DNA of 64,000 nucleotides from Vibrio astriarenae (GTDB lineage: Bacteria > Pseudomonadota > Gammaproteobacteria > Enterobacterales > Vibrionaceae), in the NCBI RefSeq assembly GCF_010587385.1, contig NZ_CP047476.1:1054001-1118000 (forward strand), written 5' to 3'. The first letter of the stretch is position 1; the number at the start of each line of letters is the position of its first letter. The notes beneath the pieces are model-generated. The model was not told the DNA's origin. It made no database searches and was given only the letters and a program-made list of their open reading frames with translations. A program made the position numbers and the translations under genes. Positions 54,578-64,000 of the stretch are shown here, in pieces.

Positions 54578-55582
54578 CTATCTTAAATTCGCACTGATAC
54601 TTTGATCGCCTTTCAAGCGCTGCCACAGCGTTGAGATATGCTGTAAGCCGCGCTCACTTGGATAACGCAAAGGCGCATCAAGCAGTTGCCACTGCCCTTC
54701 TTCATCCTTCTCCGCATAAGCAAACTGGAAAGAGAGGTTATTTGCCATCCCTAACCTCAGGTCAGAAACGATTAAAGTCCCGTTTTCTTCTCGATAGTTA
54801 AGATAGTTGTGTGAGAATGCTTTTAGCCCTTGTAGCGTTTGAGGTTTATCTTCTAACGGCCAGTCGCCAAGCGGTCTAGATACAAAGTCGATACGCTTAT
54901 CGGCATCAAGCAGTGACGCTAGACCTTCCCAATATTTGTCCTCTTCCAGAACAAGAACCCGCCAAAGCACCGTATTAAACGGCGTCGGCATGACAATCAC
55001 ATTTTGGTTGGGTAGGTTTTGCAACGCTAAGTTGTCTTCCACCCGCTGTCCAATGTTCTGCTGTGCTAAATAACCCCAACCAAGGTAAAGCGTCGAGAGG
55101 AAGACTGCCAACTGACACCATCGGCCTCCGTTAATCTTGGGCAGCATCGCTGCTACTATTGCGATGAGCAGTGGGACCGTATAGAGAGGATCAATAATAA
55201 AGATGTTCCTGACCTCAAAGTACCCCTCGATTGGCCACAATAGTTGGGTGCCGTAAGTCGTCATTGCATCTAGGAGTGTGTGTGTCACCAACACGCTTAT
55301 CGTTAAAAAAGACACGCGCTTGAAGTGCCAAAAGCAGTCTGGTCGAAAATAGCAATACAACCAAGAGATAAGCAAAGCAAATGGAGGAAGTAATAGCAGA
55401 GAGTGAGTAAAACCTCGATGTTTGATCGTATTACTGACCGCATCACCGTAATCCAAGATCACATCGAGATCAGGCAACGTACCTAACGCCGCGCCGACTA
55501 ACAGCACTTTCGGTGTACAGCGTTTCCCCGCTATCGCCCCAGCCACGGTGGCACCCAGTGCTGCCTGTGTAATCGAATCCAT
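54578..55582 (-). CDS. YdjM-like membrane-bound metal-dependent hydrolase
   Basis: 334 residues. DSITQAALGATVAGAIAGKR, GTLPDLDVILDY and KHRGFTHSLLLLP (metal-ligand histidines) are the DUF457/YdjM signature, with several membrane segments in the first 200 residues and a soluble C-terminal part. Relatives include LexA-controlled YdjM, but no LexA box (CTGTN8ACAG) was seen here. Function in the membrane is unknown. Confidence 0.83.
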   Translation of the reverse strand: MDSITQAALGATVAGAIAGKRCTPKVLLVGAALGTLPDLDVILDYGDAVSNTIKHRGFTHSLLLLPPFALLISWLYCYFRPDCFWHFKRVSFLTISVLVTHTLLDAMTTYGTQLLWPIEGYFEVRNIFIIDPLYTVPLLIAIVAAMLPKINGGRWCQLAVFLSTLYLGWGYLAQQNIGQRVEDNLALQNLPNQNVIVMPTPFNTVLWRVLVLEEDKYWEGLASLLDADKRIDFVSRPLGDWPLEDKPQTLQGLKAFSHNYLNYREENGTLIVSDLRLGMANNLSFQFAYAEKDEEGQWQLLDAPLRYPSERGLQHISTLWQRLKGDQSISANLR

Positions 55583-55836
55583 TATTGTTCCTTTTTACTT
55601 CTGTCATTAAAAACAGGCTTAGGGTAAAGCGAATCGAAAGCTTCATCTATACCGAAATCACCTTGGCTATATGTATCTGTTATTACGCAATAATGCCACT
55701 CTAAGCGCAGTTGTATGTCTGACTCAGCATACCGATATCCTAGGATGCTAAAGTTTGCTAACAATCTAGTATTCGACAACACGGTTTTATACTGATAGAT
55801 TGCTGCACTTTTTTGTTCTAGAGCCCTTTTTCAACC

Positions 55837-57360
55837 ATGTTTGAACTTCGCAGTAAGCCCAATGCATCGGTGCGTGCCGATCTCTTTGCTGGCCTGACGG
55901 TATCCCTTGCAATGGTACCGGAAGTTGTCGCCTTTACTTTTGTTGCCGCCGTCGATCCTATGGTCGGATTATACGCCGCGTTTATTGTCGGTTTCATCGC
56001 AGCGATCTTTGGTGGTCGCCCAGGCATGGTGTCTGGTGGTGCTGGTGCGCTTGCTGTTGTGGTCACAGCGCTTGTCGTTCAGCATGGTGTTGAGTACTTA
56101 TTTGCCGCAGTAGTTCTCATGGGACTCATGCAACTGCTCTTTGGGTTACTGCGTATGGGACGCTTTATTGCTCTTGTCCCTTATCCGGTCATGTTGGGGT
56201 TTGTGAACGGTCTGGCTATCGTTATCTTTCTCGCCCAGCTTCAGCAGTTTCAAACCCTTGAAGATGGGCAGTGGCACTGGCTATCAGGCACACCTTTACT
56301 CCTCATGCTTGGCTTAGTCGCCTTTGCGATGGCGATCATTCATTTCCTGCCTCGCTTTAGCCGCACCATCCCTGCGTCATTGGTTGCTATCCTTGTGGTC
56401 ACTGCGCTTGTTCATGGTTTCGATTTGCCGACCGCCACCGTTATAGATTTTGTGCGAAATATGTCAGGCAATGCAGAAGCGACTCTCGATGGTACCTTGC
56501 CGAGCTTCAATATTCCTATGGTGCCTTTCACTTGGGAGACGTTTACCATCATCTTCCCATACGCTCTGATCCTGGCTGCCGTTGGCTTGTTAGAATCCTT
56601 GCTGACTCTCAATCTGGTGGATGAAATCACAGAAACTCAAGGCCAGCCGAACCGTGAGTGTGTAGCGCAAGGCGCAGCAAACATCGTATCGGGCTGCTTT
56701 GGTGGTATGGGTGGCTGTGCCATGATTGGGCAAAGTATTATTAACCTTAACTCGGGTGGTCGCTCTCGCCTTTCAGGCGCTACCTGTGCCCTGTCTATCC
56801 TCGGTTTTATTCTCTTCGGCGCTCACTTAATTGAGATGATCCCACTTGCAGCTCTTGTCGGCGTGATGTTTATGGTGGTGTTAGGCACATTTGAATGGGC
56901 CAGCCTTAAAATGATCCGTAAAGTGCCGAGAGCCGATGTGATCGTGATAGTACTCGTGACCATTGTGACGGTATTTACCGATCTTGCGCTTGCGGTTTTG
57001 GTAGGCGTACTAGTATCAGCAATCCGCTTCGCTTGGGATCAGGCCACTCGACTAACGCTGAGCTCAAAGGAAAACGACTCTACAGCTCACTATCAACTTG
57101 AAGGCGTGTTGTTCTTTGCTTCTGTAACACATTTCCACAACCTATTTGACATTAAAACTGCTCCAAGTCAGGTTACGCTGGATTTAAGCCAAGCAAGACT
57201 TGCTGACCACTCAGCACTTGAGGCCATTCATAAACTCAGCGGGAATTTTGCTGCAGTGGACAAAAACCTTGTATTGGTAGGGTTAACTAAAGAGTGCCAA
57301 GCGCGACTTGAACGTGCCGGAGATCTTGTACAAGTACAACTGGGCGAATGTCACTCTTAG
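55837..57360 (+). CDS. SulP family anion transporter with STAS domain
   Basis: 507 residues. The SulP core starts with [20 protein letters not shown] and has the central [25 protein letters not shown]; about ten to fourteen membrane helices follow. A degenerate STAS domain ([21 protein letters not shown]) closes the protein. The family carries sulfate, bicarbonate or dicarboxylates; the substrate is unknown here. A strong terminator follows. Confidence 0.88.
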   Translation: MFELRSKPNASVRADLFAGLTVSLAMVPEVVAFTFVAAVDPMVGLYAAFIVGFIAAIFGGRPGMVSGGAGALAVVVTALVVQHGVEYLFAAVVLMGLMQLLFGLLRMGRFIALVPYPVMLGFVNGLAIVIFLAQLQQFQTLEDGQWHWLSGTPLLLMLGLVAFAMAIIHFLPRFSRTIPASLVAILVVTALVHGFDLPTATVIDFVRNMSGNAEATLDGTLPSFNIPMVPFTWETFTIIFPYALILAAVGLLESLLTLNLVDEITETQGQPNRECVAQGAANIVSGCFGGMGGCAMIGQSIINLNSGGRSRLSGATCALSILGFILFGAHLIEMIPLAALVGVMFMVVLGTFEWASLKMIRKVPRADVIVIVLVTIVTVFTDLALAVLVGVLVSAIRFAWDQATRLTLSSKENDSTAHYQLEGVLFFASVTHFHNLFDIKTAPSQVTLDLSQARLADHSALEAIHKLSGNFAAVDKNLVLVGLTKECQARLERAGDLVQVQLGECHS

Positions 57361-57413
57361 TGTGTCTAGCTAATAACCCCTAAGAGAGTTTAATAAAATT
57401 CAGAAACGAAAAC

Positions 57414-57445
57414 GGGTGACCCACACTGTGAGTCACCCTTTTTTT
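57414..57445 (+). terminator. Terminator after the SulP gene
   Basis: GGGTGAC/GTCACCC arms with an inner CACA/TGTG pairing and seven T residues. Confidence 0.9.
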
Positions 57446-57466
57446 ATGGACTGTTGAATCAACTCA

Positions 57467-59035
57467 TTAGTTAATTACGATTGAAGAGCCCACCATGTCT
57501 TCAGTCAGCACAGTTAGGTTCGTTGCGCCAACCGAGCCTACTGCTTTAACTAAGCCTTGCTCGTCTCGCTCCATTGCAGGCGTCTCTGTTGAGATGCCTT
57601 CTGGCAGCGTATCTAGGCCTTGGATTTGTCCGTAGAAAATATTGTTAACGAACTTAGAACCCACCATTTGGAACTTGTCGCCATCGAACTGTCTGAATGC
57701 GTTCGTGCCATCTTCCGTTGCGATAGATAGGTTGTTTTCAAACAATGTGTCTACTGCTGGGTAAATGGTCTCTACGCGCTCGTCATTCGTCAGGCTTACA
57801 CGGTGAATCGCGTTGCTACCGAAGATACCTTGAGTGTTGTTCACCAGCGTGTTGTTCTTCACAACGACATCTTTTGGTGTCCACTGCTTCTGCAGAGTCT
57901 TACCGTCTGTTGAGTCTTTGCTTAGCACTTCACCGTTGGTGACATCGATGATACCCGTGTTTAGTACAAGCGCGCCGCGGTATGTGCCTTTACCTAACGT
58001 ACCCTCAATGTAGTTATTCTCGATGATGTGGTTCTCATCATAGATTCGGATACCGCCAGAGTTTGCAGTGCCATCTGGAAGGATCACGTTGTTGGTTACC
58101 ACGTTGTTGTGGCCGTGTCGTAGCGAGATCATTGAAGTACTGTTTTTGATCGTGTTGCCATCAAACGTAATACCGCTCGCTTTTACAGAAATCAGCTCAA
58201 TCTCACCTGAGCCATTTTTGCCTACATAACCACTAATGTTGTCGAAGTAGTTGTTTCTGATGATACTTTGAGAGTCGAAAAGTGAATTGTGGCTGTCACC
58301 TACACGGATTGCTTGGCGGTCGTTACGGTTTGTTCTCACCATCTTAGGGTTTGAGTTTTCGATTAGCTCCATATCCAACGCCGTTAGGTCTTTGAACACG
58401 TTACCTTCAATCAGTGTTTTCTCTAGCTTGTCTGAGGTCGCCACAACAATCATCGCACCACGCTTGTACTTACCTTCAAACGTGTTATTCGTGATCTTGT
58501 TGTTTTCACCACCTACCGTTACCCAACGAATATTTGGGTACTTACCTTTTGCATCAGGCACATACTCATAATCATTGAACTTGTAGATAACCGAGTTGTT
58601 AAGCGTGTTGTTCTTACCGAAGATACCGAATACACCCATGATGTTCGCATCATGGCTCTCTGTGCTTAGCGTCGCACCACCCTCGGTGAACACTAGGCTC
58701 TCAATGAGGTTGTCATTACCTTGAATCAAGAACTGGGTTGAACCATTGAAGATAACACTTCCTGGTTCTTCAGCTTTGATCGTCACATTGTTCGCCGTTA
58801 GCGTCACACGACCTAGATCTTGATAGCGACCTGCTTTGATACTGATCACATCACCGTCTTGCGCATTAATAATGCTGTCACGCAGGTCTTGAACCTCTTG
58901 CATTGATGCGATTGCAACACCCTGATCCACCATAATAAGTGTCGGCTGATTGACTTGCTCAGTCAGTGATGGGTTGGCCATACAACCCGCTAACATCATT
59001 GAGCTTGCTAAAAGTAAAAGTGGTGACTTTTTCAT
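57467..59035 (-). CDS. PL6 family alginate lyase (lipoprotein)
   Basis: 522 residues. A lipobox MLAGC (Cys18) anchors it to the membrane. The right-handed beta-helix shows repeated NN-x-F/I motifs. Lys285 (LISVKASG) and Arg306 (SLRHGHNN) fit the catalytic pair of PL6/chondroitinase B; their 21-residue spacing equals that of Lys250/Arg271 there. PL6 enzymes depolymerise alginate, cleaving MG or GG blocks, in the periplasm or at the outer membrane. It stands alone; other alginate genes are not in the window. Confidence 0.87.
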   Translation of the reverse strand: MKKSPLLLLASSMMLAGCMANPSLTEQVNQPTLIMVDQGVAIASMQEVQDLRDSIINAQDGDVISIKAGRYQDLGRVTLTANNVTIKAEEPGSVIFNGSTQFLIQGNDNLIESLVFTEGGATLSTESHDANIMGVFGIFGKNNTLNNSVIYKFNDYEYVPDAKGKYPNIRWVTVGGENNKITNNTFEGKYKRGAMIVVATSDKLEKTLIEGNVFKDLTALDMELIENSNPKMVRTNRNDRQAIRVGDSHNSLFDSQSIIRNNYFDNISGYVGKNGSGEIELISVKASGITFDGNTIKNSTSMISLRHGHNNVVTNNVILPDGTANSGGIRIYDENHIIENNYIEGTLGKGTYRGALVLNTGIIDVTNGEVLSKDSTDGKTLQKQWTPKDVVVKNNTLVNNTQGIFGSNAIHRVSLTNDERVETIYPAVDTLFENNLSIATEDGTNAFRQFDGDKFQMVGSKFVNNIFYGQIQGLDTLPEGISTETPAMERDEQGLVKAVGSVGATNLTVLTEDMVGSSIVIN

Positions 59036-59602
59036 AAACGTCCCTTAGTAAAGTATGCGTGTTTAACTTAGGACGGACATTATCAATAAGCCTAATGGTT
59101 AGGAATCTGATGGACTCAAAAGTGTCTACTGAACACTCTCTTTTTGGCAAAATTGTGGTTAAGTTCATATAATTTAATAATACAAATGAGCTTGGGATCT
59201 TTGAAAACCTAAAGTTCACTAGTTTATTAATTCGGAGGCATCTGATGTTTTCAATAGGATTGGTTCTCACGAGACTATATGTAAGCGATTGATTAATTGA
59301 AATTATATTCAGAAATATAATACATTAGACGCCAAGCATAGCCCGGATGAACAACCTCAAACTTGTGATTAAAAACTATCCCACACCCTGATAATGTAAT
59401 ATCAAACCACAATTTATCACACGCACAAAAAGAGGATTGAGAGGCACTACGGAGAGCGACAAGCTTCAAATACAACAATGCCCCATAAGGCTACGGGGCA
59501 TTTAAAGGAAGGTTGAAAAAGCAGAGACTAGGTTGATCATATGTAGATTCGAGCAACCCAGTTCTCGGCAAGAGGAAAAAGCCCTCTTACCCTAGTTTCA
59601 CC
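59036..59602. other. Long intergenic region upstream of the PL6 lyase gene
   Basis: About 565 bp between the lyase start and the tdh stop. It is A/T-rich and contains a hairpin ATGCCCC/GGGGCAT (59478-59501) and a partial stem near 59565-59590 past tdh. A 61-codon leftward open frame at 59293 lacks a ribosome-binding site and is not reported. The lyase promoter should lie in the left part. Confidence 0.5.
59478..59501. terminator. Stem-loop downstream of kbl-tdh
   Basis: ATGCCCC/GGGGCAT with a 10-base loop; T or A flanks are short. It lies about 100 bp past the tdh stop and could end that operon on the minus strand. Confidence 0.45.
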
Positions 59603-60634
59603 TTATTCCCAATCAAGAATCACCTTACCAGACTGACCGCCACGCATGGTGTCGAAGCCTTTTTGGAAGTCATCAACCTTGAAGTGGTGAGTGATGATTG
59701 GCGATAGATCAAGACCCGATTGGATCAGTGACGCCATCTTGTACCAAGTTTCAAACATCTCACGGCCGTAGATGCCTTTGATCACCAAGCCTTTGAAGAT
59801 CACTTGGTTCCAGTCTACCGCCATGTCTGATGGTGGAATACCGAGTAGCGAGATCTTACCGCCGTGGTTCATGTTAGTCAGCATGCTGTTGAACGCAGAT
59901 GGTACGCCGGACATTTCAAGACCTACGTCGAAGCCTTCTGTCATGCCTAGCTCAGACATAACATCTTCTAGCTTCTCTTCCATTACGTTTACTGCACGTG
60001 TAACACCCATCTTCTTCGCAAGCTCTAGACGGTATTCGTTTACGTCTGTGATAACAACGTGACGTGCGCCAACGTGTTTAGCCACTGCAGCCGCCATAAT
60101 GCCGATTGGGCCAGCGCCTGTTATTAGAACATCTTCACCAACTAGGTCGAAAGATAGCGCTGTGTGCACTGCGTTACCAAACGGGTCAAAGATTGATGCG
60201 AGATCATCAGAGATTTCTGCTGGGATTTTGAATGCGTTGAATGCTGGGATGACTAAGTACTCAGAGAACGCACCAGTGCGGTTTACACCAACACCTGTTG
60301 TGTTACGACATAGGTGAGTACGGCCGCCACGACAGTTACGACAGTGACCACATGTGATGTGACCTTCGCCAGAGACGCGATCGCCAATTTCAAATCCACG
60401 AACTTCTTGCCCCATGCCAACCACTTCACCCACGTATTCGTGACCTACAACCATAGGTACTGGAATGGTTTTCTGTGACCATTCGTCCCAGTTGTAAATG
60501 TGTACGTCTGTACCACAGATAGCGGTTTTCTTGATCTTAATAAGAAGATCGTTATGGCCAACTTCTGGTTTCTCAACCTCAGTCATCCAGATGCCTTCTT
60601 CAGGCTTTAGCTTTGAAAGTGCTTTGATTTTCAT
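59603..60634 (-). CDS. tdh: L-threonine 3-dehydrogenase
   Basis: 343 residues, zinc-dependent medium-chain dehydrogenase. The catalytic zinc Cys40 is in [17 protein letters not shown], the structural zinc site is [15 protein letters not shown], and the NAD fold has [20 protein letters not shown]. It oxidises threonine to 2-amino-3-ketobutyrate, which Kbl splits. It follows kbl by 82 bp in the same direction, the usual kbl-tdh order. Confidence 0.96.
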   Translation of the reverse strand: MKIKALSKLKPEEGIWMTEVEKPEVGHNDLLIKIKKTAICGTDVHIYNWDEWSQKTIPVPMVVGHEYVGEVVGMGQEVRGFEIGDRVSGEGHITCGHCRNCRGGRTHLCRNTTGVGVNRTGAFSEYLVIPAFNAFKIPAEISDDLASIFDPFGNAVHTALSFDLVGEDVLITGAGPIGIMAAAVAKHVGARHVVITDVNEYRLELAKKMGVTRAVNVMEEKLEDVMSELGMTEGFDVGLEMSGVPSAFNSMLTNMNHGGKISLLGIPPSDMAVDWNQVIFKGLVIKGIYGREMFETWYKMASLIQSGLDLSPIITHHFKVDDFQKGFDTMRGGQSGKVILDWE

Positions 60635-60716
60635 AATGTTACCTAATTCATCTCGCCCAAGTTAATCAGGGCGAGAATCAAAATTGCGGATTATCTAACG
60701 TCGATAAAATCGACGA

Positions 60717-61910
60717 TTAGATGATGCCCATCTCTTTACCCACTTCGATGAATGCATCGATAGCGCGGTCTAGTTGCTCAGGAGAGTGAGCCGCAGACAT
60801 CTGTGTACGGATACGTGCTTGACCTTTTGGCACGACAGGGAAAGAGAAACCCACAACATAGATGCCTTTCTCAAGTGCACGCTCGGCAAATTCAGCGGCT
60901 ACTTTCGCATCACCTAGCATGATTGGGATAATCGCGTGGTCAGCACCACCCATAGTGAAGCCTGCAGCTTCCATGCGAGTACGGAAGTGTGCTGAGTTTG
61001 CCCATAGACGGTCACGTAGATCGCCGCTTTCTGCAAGAAGCTCAAGAACACGTAGAGAAGCATTTACGATTGCTGGAGCCACTGAGTTTGAGAATAGGTA
61101 TGGACGAGAGCGTTGACGTAGCCAGTCAATCACTTCTTTCTTACCAGAAGTGTAACCGCCTGAAGCGCCGCCCATTGCTTTACCAAGCGTACCCGTGATG
61201 ATATCGATGCGGTCAACAACGTTGTGGAATTCGTGTGTACCAGCACCTGTTTTGCCCATGAAGCCAACAGCGTGAGAGTCATCAACCATCGTTAATGCGC
61301 CGTACTTGTCTGCAAGGTCACAGATTGCTGGCAGGTTAGCAACAACGCCGTCCATTGAGAAAACGCCGTCTGTAACGATAAGAATGTGACGAGCACCTGC
61401 TTCTTTTGCAGCAATCAGTTGCTGCTCAAGCTCTGCCATGTCGTTGTTTGCGTAACGGAAGCGCATCGCTTTACATAGACGAACACCGTCGATGATAGAC
61501 GCGTGGTTAAGCGCATCAGAGATAATCGCGTCTTCTTTACCAAGAATGGTCTCAAACAGACCGGCGTTTGCATCAAAACAAGACGTGTAAAGAATCGTGT
61601 CTTCTTTGCCTAGGAAAGTAGACAGCTTCTGCTCCAACTCTTTGTGGATGTCTTGTGTACCACAGATGAAACGAACGGATGCCATACCAAAGCCATTCTC
61701 ATCCATACCCGCTTTACCTGCTTCGATAAGCTCTGGGTGGTTAGCTAGGCCTAGGTAGTTGTTTGCACAGAAGTTCAATACTTCTTGACCTGTAGAGATC
61801 TTTACTTCAGCTTGCTGCTGTGAAGTGATGACACGCTCAGATTTGTAAAGACCTTCGCCTTTTACTTCTTCGATTTGCTGCTGAATTTGCTGGTAAAATG
61901 CAGAAGACAT
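60717..61910 (-). CDS. kbl: 2-amino-3-ketobutyrate CoA ligase (glycine C-acetyltransferase)
   Basis: 397 residues. The PLP lysine sits in [18 protein letters not shown] and the cofactor-binding region includes [16 protein letters not shown]. It converts 2-amino-3-ketobutyrate and CoA to glycine and acetyl-CoA, completing threonine breakdown with tdh. ATG 61910 has GGAAGGAAC before it and is preferred over a 15-codon upstream extension. Confidence 0.96.
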   Translation of the reverse strand: MSSAFYQQIQQQIEEVKGEGLYKSERVITSQQQAEVKISTGQEVLNFCANNYLGLANHPELIEAGKAGMDENGFGMASVRFICGTQDIHKELEQKLSTFLGKEDTILYTSCFDANAGLFETILGKEDAIISDALNHASIIDGVRLCKAMRFRYANNDMAELEQQLIAAKEAGARHILIVTDGVFSMDGVVANLPAICDLADKYGALTMVDDSHAVGFMGKTGAGTHEFHNVVDRIDIITGTLGKAMGGASGGYTSGKKEVIDWLRQRSRPYLFSNSVAPAIVNASLRVLELLAESGDLRDRLWANSAHFRTRMEAAGFTMGGADHAIIPIMLGDAKVAAEFAERALEKGIYVVGFSFPVVPKGQARIRTQMSAAHSPEQLDRAIDAFIEVGKEMGII

Positions 61911-62191
61911 TGTTGTTCCTTCCCAATTACGCCTTGAGTTTTCACTCAAGAACAAAGTGACTTAAACCTTTGTGTGACAGGGGTCACAGGCTGTTTGCTA
62001 TTAATAAGTCTAGTTTAAATCATCAGGTAAAGAACGATTATCCCTCTGGATGGAAAATCATTAGTGAATGGTAGGCACAAATAGTGTCATTCATACTATT
62101 TTAACCTCTGAATAACTTTGTAATGCGCATGCCTGTAGATTTGCTACGTTTATAGAATCGTTAATATTTATGGCTCATGGACGGCTAGTAT
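61911..62191. other. Divergent promoter region of kbl-tdh and the PsiE-like gene
   Basis: About 280 bp. The GTGTGACAGGGGTCACAG segment near 61973-61989 contains a TGTGAC/GTCACA dyad with little spacing; it is not a standard CRP site. No gene was seen. Confidence 0.4.
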
Positions 62192-62662
62192 ATGGGATCT
62201 TCTTTACCTAAGCGCTTTACGCGTATTTTTCTCAGGATTTATCATACGATTGAAGCAATCTTGCTCGTGGCAATTACACTCGCTACAGTCTTTGCCATAG
62301 TGCATGAGTTTCATCATGTGTTTACCACAAAGATGGTGCTGTTAACCGATATACTACTGATGTTCATCTATCTCGAAGTGCTATCGATGATCCATCAATT
62401 CGTCGTTCATGGGAAAATACCGGTTCGATATCCAATTTACATTGCCATTATGGCGATAGCACGCTACATCACCCTTGGTATGAAAGAGTTAGATGGCGTG
62501 TTTGTCGTTTGGTTATCACTAGCAGCACTAATATTGGCATTGGCTACGTTGGTGGTTAGATTTGGGCATCATTACTGGCCGTACAAAGCCACTAACCGTG
62601 GCTTTGCTTCTCTTCTCAATGATGAACAACGTGATAAACACAGTACCAAAGATGAGCATTAG
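62192..62662 (+). CDS. PsiE-like membrane protein
   Basis: 156 residues with four transmembrane segments. LEVLSMIHQFVVHGKIPVRYP and ARYITLGMKELDGV match the phosphate-starvation-inducible PsiE family. It resides in the inner membrane; function unknown. No Pho box was recognised in the upstream 280 bp. Confidence 0.82.
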   Translation: MGSSLPKRFTRIFLRIYHTIEAILLVAITLATVFAIVHEFHHVFTTKMVLLTDILLMFIYLEVLSMIHQFVVHGKIPVRYPIYIAIMAIARYITLGMKELDGVFVVWLSLAALILALATLVVRFGHHYWPYKATNRGFASLLNDEQRDKHSTKDEH

Positions 62663-62704
62663 TTTCTAAACAAACCGCAGAGCTCTAGTTCAATAAAGCG
62701 AAGC

Positions 62705-64000
62705 TCACACTGCCATGTTCAGATAAAACGACTGCTGATAGCTACTCTCTGTCACCTCAGTCTCCAACACACTGTAATGCAGCATCAAGATCGACTTAAC
62801 AATGCGTGTGCCGATCCCTAACGTTCCTGATGGCGCTTGCTCATCTATCGTATTACGACACAAGAAATGGATCTTACCTTGCTGTTTACTCGCGGTGACT
62901 TCACATATCACTTGTTCTCCTGCAGGGCTGTGACGCAATGCGTTATCGAGCAAATTGAGAAACAGCCGCTCTAGAAGCCCTTTGTCCCCTATCACCTCAA
63001 GTTCAGAATCAACTGAAAGAGATAGCGTTATGTTCTTACGTTGCATTTGGCTTCGAAGCATTTCATGACAATCTCTCAGTAACGGCTCCAATGCGACCGG
63101 CTGGTATTCATAACTGGGAACCACAGCGTCTTTGCGCGCCGTATCGAGTAGCGATTCCAACTGACTCGAGAGCTTGTTGCAATTGCGATAAGCCACCTCA
63201 ATAAGTGGGTCGTTTTCACCATGCTGCATTCGCCACGTTTCAAGATAACCAAGAACACTAGACAGAGGGGTTTTCAAATCATGACTCAATTGAAACAGAC
63301 TTTGCTTACGTTCAGAAGCTTGGTATTCCAATAACAGAAACTGCTGCTGAATATGTTTAGCCATCAGTTGATAGGATTCAGCAATTGGGATGAGCTCCGG
63401 CACTTGGTGAGTAAAGTTGGGGTTAAGGCGAAAATCATGCTCCGACTGTTGTTGAAGTTGCTCGGTAACGTTTTGAATTGGGCACAGTAGGCTGCGCTTA
63501 ACGAGCCAATAAGCGCCGATGGCAAACCCAAGTATCGAAATAAGTACGAGTCCCGTTAATGCTGTGTATGGTGTATTCACAATAGAGGCGGCGATGACAC
63601 TGTGCTGTGTACTGCCAATGACCACATACAGATAACCGACTGTAGACCCGAGCTCCTCTATCGCAGCAACTGAGAAAACGGTGGGCTCTTCTGGATTGCG
63701 GGGGTCTTCCCCCAAAATTGGGAAAGCTTCATTGGCAAGAAAACGTTTGATAGGTTTTAAGTCAATCGTACCCATTAGCTCAGCCCCTTCAGGGGCGGCA
63801 TGAGTGGTGATATTTCCCTGGCTATCCAGAAAGTAGATTTCAAAGTCTGGGCCTATCAACATCAAGGTATGGAAGATCGATTTAAGCGCTTTAGGGTTAT
63901 AATCCGTGCCGATCATTAGAGGGTTGTCATCACGCATATGGCTGGCGAGATCTTTGTGCAGGCTTTGTTTGGTCACTTGCTCCGTGGTTTGCCTCTGCCA
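62705..64000 (-). CDS. Sensor histidine kinase (5' end outside the window)
   Basis: At least 431 residues; the frame is open to the right edge, so the start is missing. After an N-terminal periplasmic segment there is a membrane helix (TGLVLISILGFAIGAYWLVK), a HAMP-like linker, HisKA with LSHDLKTPLSSVLGYLE (His phospho-site) and a HATPase_c domain (NLLDNALRHSPAGE; GTLGIGTRIVKS). The partner response regulator is presumably just outside the window on the same strand. Confidence 0.9.
   Translation of the reverse strand, partial: WQRQTTEQVTKQSLHKDLASHMRDDNPLMIGTDYNPKALKSIFHTLMLIGPDFEIYFLDSQGNITTHAAPEGAELMGTIDLKPIKRFLANEAFPILGEDPRNPEEPTVFSVAAIEELGSTVGYLYVVIGSTQHSVIAASIVNTPYTALTGLVLISILGFAIGAYWLVKRSLLCPIQNVTEQLQQQSEHDFRLNPNFTHQVPELIPIAESYQLMAKHIQQQFLLLEYQASERKQSLFQLSHDLKTPLSSVLGYLETWRMQHGENDPLIEVAYRNCNKLSSQLESLLDTARKDAVVPSYEYQPVALEPLLRDCHEMLRSQMQRKNITLSLSVDSELEVIGDKGLLERLFLNLLDNALRHSPAGEQVICEVTASKQQGKIHFLCRNTIDEQAPSGTLGIGTRIVKSILMLHYSVLETEVTESSYQQSFYLNMAV

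Noticed and set aside
55582..55782. 66-codon open frame overlapping the YdjM-like start by one base
   Set aside because: Although the TAATG junction looks coupled, there is no ribosome-binding site and the sequence has no protein-like pattern; it fills the promoter region.
59293..59478. 61-codon leftward open frame between the lyase and tdh genes
   Set aside because: No ribosome-binding site and no domain; unlikely to be a gene.
61973..61989. TGTGACAGGGGTCACAG as a CRP site before kbl
   Set aside because: The half-sites are close to TGTGA/TCACA, but the spacer is 5 bases shorter or differently placed than the 6-base CRP spacing, so I leave it as a dyad.
1..64000. CRISPR arrays, insertion sequences, integrons, tRNA or rRNA genes
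   Set aside because: No direct-repeat arrays, transposase genes, attC-like repeats or tRNA-like cloverleaf sequences were seen on either strand by eye.

Overview
The window reads as chromosomal DNA of a marine Vibrio (Gammaproteobacteria). Gene content points there: a kbl-tdh pair, a Shewanella/Vibrio-type formate dehydrogenase cluster with DUF3305/DUF3306 proteins, a PL6 alginate-lyase lipoprotein, an RND pump with lipoprotein adaptor, a ThrE-type exporter, and strong intrinsic terminators with A/T-flanked stems. No rRNA, tRNA, insertion sequence, prophage or CRISPR array was seen. The genus call is inference from gene content; no sequence search was possible.

Region 1 (1-11.4 kb) looks like the edge of a polysaccharide-utilisation locus for sulfated, 3,6-anhydrogalactose-containing galactans, most likely carrageenan. 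It holds the start of a GH127-family (DUF1680) glycosidase, a TSUP anion exporter, a Crp/Fnr-type regulator, an anaerobic sulfatase-maturating radical-SAM enzyme and an IclR regulator. These are followed by a four-enzyme route: an aldehyde dehydrogenase transcribed divergently from an enolase-superfamily cycloisomerase, a 2-keto-3-deoxygalactonate kinase (dgoK) and a KDPGal aldolase (dgoA). This set matches 3,6-anhydro-D-galactose oxidation to pyruvate and glyceraldehyde-3-phosphate. A near-identical 15-bp dyad (TCCCATATnnTGGRA) recurs upstream of the GH127 gene, upstream of iclR and between the dehydrogenase and cycloisomerase genes, so a single IclR regulon is likely. A TetR/DHFR-like pair with a 31-bp operator sits inside this region.

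Region 2 (11.4-29.9 kb) is mostly housekeeping and transport. It has small cysteine-rich and secreted proteins, a His-tailed miniprotein before an MFS transporter, and a yybP-ykoY (Mn2+) riboswitch before a TerC/Alx exporter. It also has cytochrome b561, an OmpR-type two-component system, a beta-propeller lactonase, a ThrE exporter, a patatin, an OFA-family MFS carrier, a FAN1-like VRR-NUC nuclease, a YegS lipid kinase, a retropepsin-like lipoprotein, an aromatic/aspartate aminotransferase and ppiB.

Region 3 (29.9-46.5 kb) carries an RND efflux operon and the formate dehydrogenase cluster: a small membrane protein, the cytochrome b, FeS and catalytic subunits, a Tat-target miniprotein, a TorD-like chaperone and a polyferredoxin, with a separate DUF3306/DUF3305 unit and divergent fdhD. 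A YegD-like Hsp70 protein follows.

Region 4 (46.7-52.5 kb) contains an AraC regulator and an apparently self-contained sigma-54 unit. A short enhancer-binding protein with no N-terminal sensory domain precedes a 768-residue secreted protein. That gene has a near-consensus -24/-12 promoter bracketed by a 12-bp inverted repeat. An MscS channel follows.

Region 5 (52.8-64 kb) has an aldo/keto reductase, a broken short-chain dehydrogenase, a YdjM-like membrane hydrolase, a SulP transporter, the PL6 lyase, tdh and kbl, a PsiE-like protein, and a histidine kinase that runs off the right edge.
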